Positions 60,501-64,000 of a DNA stretch of 64,000 nt are shown here, in pieces. The notes beneath the pieces were generated by a model, which saw only the letters and a list, made by a program, of their open reading frames with translations, searched no databases and was not told where the DNA came from. The DNA is taken from assembly GCA_958299035.1 (NCBI GenBank), contig CATQJL010000305.1:68788792-68852791 (forward strand). The letters are read 5' to 3'. Source of the DNA: Cylicocyclus nassatus (taxonomy: Eukaryota; Nematoda; Chromadorea; Rhabditida; Strongylidae). Within the stretch, counting starts at the first letter, position 1. The number at the start of each line of letters is the position of its first letter. The position numbers and the translations under genes were made by a program.

Positions 60501-62340
60501 GTAGTTTCTAACAGGGGTAAATCATTATTATATTACATTGGTTCGGAGCATAAATATCGGAGAGTTCACATAAGTTTTGGATCTTTTTGATTTGGACGAT
60601 TAGAACGGTCAAAAATCTATCATATAGTGAAGAGAGCGGATAAAACCGTTGCCTCTCCCCTTTTTTTGAGTCAAAAGTAGTATAATTCTACGCGTTGATA
60701 GATATCGCGCTCCAATCACTTGCGGGTCTTTGAAATATGTGGCGAAAAATGCATCGCAGGATTGTTGAGGCTACAGATTTGGTTGGCCTAGGAGATTCTC
60801 GACATTCCCAGCATCAAAATGGTACTATACCCAATGGCAGAGCCTTTAATCGACTCGAAATGTTTTTTTTGCTTTTTTGTGATATTACATACCTCAAAAT
60901 GCGCCTTTTTCGCTTTTTTGTTGCTATTTTGGTTGAATAAGGGTTCCCCTACTGATTTTCACGTCGAGAGGGACTTCGTAAATTTTCGCGAAGTCATGGG
61001 GGACTCCGTTTTCTTAACACCTCCAAACCAACGCGTGCCGGGCCCTGTGTGAAAGCGCAGATTTATCTCTCTTTCTCTCTCTCCCTCTCTCTCTTTCTCT
61101 CTCTCTGCACATAGATCAAGATGCTTTCATGTTCAAGGTAATCATTGGAAATTATCTCACTCGTTAATCGAGGGCCAACATTTTATTGATGCTGTTAGCA
61201 AGTGTTCTGGCAGTTCTGCAAGCAAAACTGCTAGAACATTTTGCTAGTCCTGTTTCGTTTACCTGCCATCCATCAAAGTCGGGACCAAACTTTTTCTTGA
61301 AGAGCTTGATTTCGCTATCGAAGACATCAATAAAATATGACCGCTCTAACAAGGCATCCATAAAATTCTCGAATCTACCAACTATATCCATCTGATCTCC
61401 AGCTGAAGACATTCCTCCTGAAAACAAATTTCATCCATGTGCTTATCAAAAAATTAGAGGCTGCTGACAAAATTGACTAGTAACTTAGTTACCCGGTACG
61501 TAGCTTGGAGTAACCGGTTCACCGATTATTTCGGAAATAAGGTCTGCATGAACGCTTGACAGTGTGGCTAACGTGGTTTTGATTTTTGCCGCTCTAAAGA
61601 CACCTAGAAATGCTACTTTGAATGCGAGAAGAATGAAGACTGGCAAAGGTTACCAAATCCACAGATTCCGAATGCTTCTGCGATGCCGACATCGAACTGC
61701 TCTTTTTCTAGTTGTTTTATCAACGATACGTGTTTAAGAGTTCCTGAAAAATAAACTATTTCTCGACTATGGCTTACGTATGTAAGATTTCAATGTAAGC
61801 AGTAAGTTCCACTCACTTTCGCACTGGGATGTTTGCCATTCAATCATTTCTTGTTTCATCTGCAAAGGTTAAGGTGCCCTATCAATTTTCGACGAGCCCT
61901 GTACGAACCAACTTGCAAAAATCCCGAAATGCCCAACGGCATTTTCCATAATTCGGATATTTCCTGCGCCTCATAGTCCTGCATCTCAGCTATACGTTCG
62001 TCAGGAGGAAGTTTGATGATGTTTTTCGTAAGCTTCACTCCAGTCAAATCCATTTCTTCGTTATCAATGATGGGCATCAGTATAGTCTTAAATCACTTGT
62101 TGGTGTAAATGGAAATACATAGAGCGACTACCCTACTTGGTGCAGGTAGATTTGAAAAGATAATATAGTAAAATTAGATGAATATGTACTTACTACATTA
62201 TGACCGGCTTCTGTAAGAATGTCTGCTAACACTCCCATAAATTTGGTGTGAGAATATCCATAGGTTGGAGAATAAACCAAGAATTTGTAGCTACTGCCAC
62301 AACATGCCAGTAGTGCGAAAAGAATGTAGCGCCTGATCAT
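48574..62340 (-). CDS. UDP-glycosyltransferase UGT-C (13 exons over 13.8 kb, intact)
   Basis: Third UGT paralogue. Exons: 62194-62340, 61913-62086, 61817-61859, 61654-61743, 61493-61603, 61263-61417, then after an 8.5-kb intron 52645-52779, 52301-52392, 52052-52188, 49167-49252, 48975-49111, 48789-48884, 48574-48745; 1,575 bp, 524 aa. Exons 1-6 end in phase 0 after DGWQ; exon 7 opens in phase 0 with QLLADTS, as in the other two genes, so both halves are read as one gene. Visible: signal peptide, GYSH with His31, STWLPQNALL, FITHGGLGSVTE, ADQPRN (Ala replaces the Gly seen in A and B), a C-terminal membrane segment and tail KKVKKD. Exon 7 is 3 bp shorter than its paralogues because the donor lies one codon earlier. 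Alternative: two partial neighbours that lost complementary halves, which is less likely. Confidence 0.9.
49487..51017. mobile_element. Tc1-like element with long inverted repeats in UGT-C intron 9
   Basis: TA then CAGTGCTGGACAAAATTGTA on the left; GTCCAGCGCTG then TA on the right. These ends recall Tc1-family termini (CAGTGCTGGCCAAAA). The inverted homology runs inward for about 500 bp per side (AGGATGACAGGTCGCAGATG at 50712 against its complement near 49800), leaving a short unique centre. No intact transposase. Confidence 0.85.
53039..53239 (-). CDS. Uncertain basic/acidic ORF in UGT-C intron 6
   Basis: 66 codons beginning MLLRSSLRSWREEEAIRPSQ, rich in Arg, Glu, Gln and Lys, ending NLVKPC and stop. 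The composition is less AT-rich than the surroundings and protein-like, but I recognise no domain. It may be a leftover of a mobile element or of a captured exon. No start context, splice sites or paralogue support a gene. Confidence 0.2.
   Translation of the reverse strand: MLLRSSLRSWREEEAIRPSQQGIEGEENRELRAEEAPGSQKLVRREPYLSRKNSKYQSKRNLVKPC
53567..53734. mobile_element. 168-bp MITE with 37-bp inverted repeats
   Basis: TAGTGTGCTTGCACTGTAGG on the left and CCTACAGCGCAAGCACACTA on the right, flanked by TA; inverted identity continues through GCGGTAAAA. Non-coding. Confidence 0.9.
54126..55939. mobile_element. Large foldback element with TTA duplication (Harbinger-like)
   Basis: GGCTTGATACATACC on the left and its complement GTATCAAGCC on the right (GTATGTATCAAGCC in full near 55733), flanked by TTA on both sides. 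The arms contain repeated CAGCGCTGC-type words and inverted blocks (54160-54450 against 55490-55735; 54820-55010 against 55740-55935). A second set of the terminal motif near 54830 and 55730 suggests two related elements or an internal duplication. TTA duplication and such ends fit PIF/Harbinger derivatives (inference). Confidence 0.7.
55943..56218. mobile_element. MITE, copy 2 (CAGTCGCTTCATTTCATATG ends)
   Basis: Flanked by TA. Left CACGCTTCATTTCATATGAT, right ATCATATGAAATGAAGCGAC then TG and TA. Nearly identical to 14619-14889. It abuts the foldback element at 54126-55939, sharing the TTA/TA bases at the joint. Confidence 0.88.
56431..56585. repeat. Hairpin repeat with about 70-bp arms
   Basis: GCAGTAGATCGGCAGAATGA on the left and TCATTCCGCCGATCTACTGC on the right; inverted identity continues through GACCCGTGA and CAAGGTCACAGGGTAGGAG. 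The centre is near 56505. Non-coding. Confidence 0.85.
56967..57373 (+). repeat. 5' LTR
   Basis: Direct partner of 60014-60423. Contains CTATATGAGCAAC (TATA-like), the GC-rich GCTCGCCGGCTCCGGCCGGC palindrome and TTAATAAACC near the end. Confidence 0.9.
57376..57453 (-). repeat. Inverted 78-bp copy of the LTR start
   Basis: Directly after the 5' LTR, the minus strand reads TGTAGGAAAAGCGCTAAATA through CTATATAAGCAA, that is the first 78 bp of the LTR in reverse orientation. This is not a normal retroelement feature at the primer-binding position. It suggests a head-to-head composite with a truncated second copy, or template switching. Confidence 0.9.
57731..58290 (-). CDS. Antisense ORFs inside the LTR element, unknown function
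   Basis: Two consecutive minus-strand frames: 57961-58290 (109 codons, beginning MDADRQYQHVSDHYQRLAKM, with a helical, charged composition) and 57731-57931 (containing TMEQIWLEIPKLTIPSEEPE, ending TRQAGMY and stop). They are in different frames and meet near 57940, so an intron, a frameshift or decay must separate them. I recognise no family. Their amino-acid composition looks protein-like. They could be a gag-like or accessory product of a second, reversed element, or captured host sequence. Confidence 0.35.
58310..58750 (-). CDS. EGF-like module plus membrane segment, spliced, antisense in the LTR element
   Basis: Exon 58552-58750 has a strong acceptor (TTTTTTTCCAG) directly before ATG and a GTAAGTG donor. 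It encodes six cysteines spaced C-x3-C-x5-C-x8-C-x1-C-x8-C (from CPSRC to SADC), a classic EGF-like pattern, followed by a hydrophobic run VYYLIWAVLIA. A TATTACAG acceptor leads into 58310-58350, which adds EISLKHNIQFRHR and a stop in the right phase: about 80 aa in all. There is no signal peptide; an upstream exon may be missing, or the ATG may be trans-spliced. It lies antisense to the LTRs but on the same strand as UGT-C. Host exon capture or an envelope-like accessory gene are the candidate origins; neither is proven. Confidence 0.5.
59163..59681 (+). CDS. Serine-rich gag-like ORF of the LTR element
   Basis: 172 codons, beginning MTSIGKQFQMSTNT, with an RKRSRSSSSSRSR basic-serine stretch and three imperfect repeats of a VNDSN..INPLEG motif (about residues 118-160). 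It lies in the sense direction, upstream of the zinc knuckles. I recognise no capsid fold. Low complexity and repeats make homology hard to judge. It is probably the N-terminal part of a gag-like product that is frameshifted relative to the knuckles, or a decayed gag. Confidence 0.5.
   Translation: MTSIGKQFQMSTNTIPAASERFSRKRSRSSSSSRSRHTQQSPTLSYYLSSSSPSSSPSTSPSPSLTRYLLSTPTFPSDIAITLDVTSSNNNPSPEILLVVPAKSDLNSIVSYPVLSPSQVNDSNNTINPLEGNPPQVNDSNSTINPLEGIYAPHVNDSNHTTTSQKHNSFPS
59839..59976 (+). pseudogene. Double zinc-knuckle (CCHC) segment of the LTR element
   Basis: A short plus-strand frame, open after a TAA, reads CPRCLEDHPLKEC and then CFRCNAIGHVTAIC. The second is a perfect C-x2-C-x4-H-x4-C retroviral-type zinc knuckle; the first is C-x2-C-x3-H-x4-C. 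A stop follows after about nine residues. The frame differs from that of both neighbouring sense ORFs (59163-59681 and 59743-60018), so a frameshift lies upstream. Nucleocapsid-like knuckles bind element RNA in known families. Confidence 0.75.
60014..60423 (+). repeat. 3' LTR
   Basis: Direct partner of 56967-57373, with TATA-like CTATATAAGCAAC and AATAAA at 60403-60408. It follows the zinc-knuckle segment after about 40 bp, leaving no room for a pol gene. Confidence 0.9.
61055..61110. repeat. CT-rich simple repeat
   Basis: A run of CTCTCT and CTTT units of about 50 bp in UGT-C intron 6, next to the fragment of the CAGGGCTCGGCACG family. Confidence 0.85.
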
Positions 62341-62517
62341 TTCTAAAATACTAAATTCAGCAAAACATGTAATTGTGGATAGATGTTGAGTTTTTTCTTT
62401 ATTGTGCTGATGTAAGAGGAGTTCTCGAGTTTGCCGCTTCGAAAAGAAAAAGAAAAATTTACTACTTTTTCTTCTTCAAATGGCAACCAAAAACGATAAA
62501 GATGTAGGCAGTAGAAG

Positions 62518-63400
62518 TGGGTGGCGTACCGAGCCCCCCACCCCCCCCCCCCACCCGAGAAGGTCACGAATCAAGATTAAAGGCCGCATGCACTAACCTC
62601 CCCGCTGGGGAGGGGATTGCAGCTTAAAGGAAAGCTTCTATTCTGAAGCTCCAGATATCTGGATTTCACATTGTGTACCTGTCCGTAAGTATCCCTACTA
62701 TCCTTCACTATGAACATGTTGAACAGGAGCGAGAAGCTGTACTAACCGCATTTTACAGCTTTTGTATGATCCCTGATGATCCCCGGCGCTTTTCTTTAAA
62801 GTCATTTTTCTTTCTCCGAAGTTAACGAAAACCTTCCAAAGTTGTACTGAACATTCTGACACAACAGTGCTAAGCATGTTGCTGATGAGAACAAATGAGT
62901 TTTTGAAAAGTCGAATTTTTCGGTAAACCTCAAATTTCGACCTGTGGATCATCGATAATTTCATGACTCCAAAACATCATTTGTTCTCATTAGGAACATA
63001 CTTAGCACTGTCGGGTTGGATAATCTGCACAACTTTGGAGGTTTTTCGTTAACTTCGGAGAAAGAAAAATGACTTCAAAGAAAAGCGCCGGGGATCATCA
63101 GGGATCATACAAAAGCTGGAAAATGCGGTTCGTACAGCTTCTTGCTCCTGTTCAACATGTTCATGATGAAGGGTAGTAGGAATACTTACGGATAGGTACA
63201 CAACGTGAAATCCAGGTATCTGGAGTTTCGAAATATAAAGCTTTCTTTTAAGCTGCGATCCCCTCCCCGTGGGGATGTTAGTGCATGCGGCCCTAAGTAT
63301 AAGTGACTTGTCAATACTTGTAAACAACTAAGAAAAATTTTTTTGAGTTTTCTAAAAATTCAATTTAGCCTTACAAAAAAAACTTAAAATGCCCTTCTCC
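62518..63400. mobile_element. hAT-like element fragment split by a foldback element
   Basis: GGTGGCGTACCGAGCC with a poly-C tract at 62518-62555 resembles the end of the 28114 family, and 63295-63400 (AGTGACTTGTCAATACTTGT and following AT-rich sequence) matches the interior of the 12495 copy. Between them sits the 62580-63293 foldback. Confidence 0.5.
62580..63293. mobile_element. Foldback element upstream of UGT-C
   Basis: GGCCGCATGCACTAACCTCC on the left and GGGATGTTAGTGCATGCGGC on the right; inverted identity runs inward almost to the centre near 62940 (GAAGTTAACGAAAACCTTCC against its complement near 63050). Arms are about 350 bp. The ORFs 62698-62964 and 63049-63327 are translations of the two arms, not genes. 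Confidence 0.88.
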
Positions 63401-64000
63401 TAGATGATAAATACCGCCTCAGAGAGCATGTTCGCGAAAAAGGCGAAGCGGCCGCGCTGGAGAGATGCTGGTGCTCCCGACACTGCAGTTGATAATCCCT
63501 CTACATCCCTCCGCTCAAAAGCACTTTCAGACTACCTAGAACAGTATTTTTTATGAAAGTACTCGCTGGCGTGAAAACTGTCTCAAACAGTTTCTGCCTT
63601 ATTTTGAGATCAGTACAGATGAGGCCTCCTTACGGCAATGAGTTATTGACTCTTGTATCGCTTTTCTTACTTGTAACACAAATCTATCAAAGTGCTCGCT
63701 AATTACGGAAGCACCTGTATAACCGATCCTGACAGAACTTATTATATGCATACACTTCATCCCAAAGATCGAATATGAATAACCCAACTGAATATGCTGA
63801 GTGAAAGTGAGGTGAGATAGTGAATAACTAATCCGAAATCTTCGGATTCTCATGTAAAGAGATTTACGGATATTTACTTGAACTGACTAGGTGTGATGCA
63901 AGTTTGAATAACAATTAGTGACCAAATAATCGATTTATCAGTGAGACTTGTAACATTTGAGTAACGCATATATCCAAAAACTGGAGCAAAGGTAATAGTA
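63401..64000. other. No supported feature
   Basis: Only a short, motif-less minus-strand ORF (63599-63853) is present. I see no splice-consistent exon or repeat in this stretch. Confidence 0.4.

Larger units (their letters stand above)
52780..61262. other. UGT-C intron 6, a transposon landing zone
   Basis: This 8.5-kb intron holds a 168-bp MITE (53567), a 1.8-kb foldback (54126), a second copy of the 14619 MITE (55943), a hairpin (56431), the LTR element with antisense ORFs (56967-60423), a fragment of the CAGGGCTCGGCACG family (near 61020) and a CT-rich simple repeat (61055-61110). The same intron in UGT-A (1.7 kb) and UGT-B (1.5 kb) is also a site of insertions. Confidence 0.85.

Noticed and set aside
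61164..62340. Separate truncated UGT gene (N-terminal half only)
   Set aside because: Exons 7-13 at 48574-52779 continue it in phase with the same architecture as the two intact paralogues.
62698..63327. Two minus-strand ORFs upstream of UGT-C
   Set aside because: They are the two arms of one foldback palindrome.

Overview
The window looks like nuclear DNA of a nematode, most likely a clade V (strongylid or hookworm-like) parasite. The evidence is small exons with GT-AG introns, an SRSX-type chemoreceptor, a tandem array of nematode-type UDP-glycosyltransferases (UGTs) ending in ER-retrieval tails, and dense miniature transposons of mariner, hAT and foldback type. The species is inferred from gene style only. 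No tRNA, rRNA or CRISPR array was seen.

All confident host genes lie on the minus strand, and I rebuilt them exon by exon. (1) 1417-12367 is an intact 7-exon, about 305-aa SRSX-like receptor whose fourth intron is 7.4 kb of repeats. (2) 18407-18792 is a decayed copy of its first two exons, with a frameshift and a dead splice donor. (3) Three complete 13-exon UGT genes follow: UGT-A (22112-26892, about 525 aa), UGT-B (36997-43469, about 526 aa) and UGT-C (48574-62340, about 524 aa). Exon lengths and intron phases match almost perfectly among the three. UGT-C looks like two partial genes until the 8.5-kb intron 6 is recognised, because phase and protein sequence continue across it.

The rest is mostly mobile DNA sitting in introns and spacers. 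It includes mariner-like elements with TA duplications (one keeps a D34D transposase remnant, one is nested in another), hAT-like miniature elements with perfect 8-bp duplications, a Tc1-like element with long inverted ends, a TTAA-flanked element, large foldback palindromes, a palindromic GACA-rich repeat family, an RTE-type LINE fragment with a stop codon, and a hammerhead-ribozyme-like motif. No insertion interrupts a UGT exon.

The most unusual locus is a 3.4-kb LTR retroelement (56967-60423) in UGT-C intron 6. Its two LTRs are about 98% alike and its plus strand carries a serine-rich gag-like ORF and two zinc knuckles. It has no recognisable polymerase. On the opposite strand its interior holds a spliced exon encoding a six-cysteine EGF module plus a membrane segment, and further ORFs. 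A 78-bp inverted copy of the LTR start lies directly beside the 5' LTR. Captured host exons, an antisense gene or a composite of two head-to-head elements could each explain this.

Functionally, the UGTs would conjugate small lipophilic compounds (xenobiotics, endobiotics) at the ER membrane, and the receptor would act in chemosensation. UGT-A and UGT-B share diverged upstream blocks containing GATA-type sites, consistent with co-duplication and possible intestinal expression (inference).
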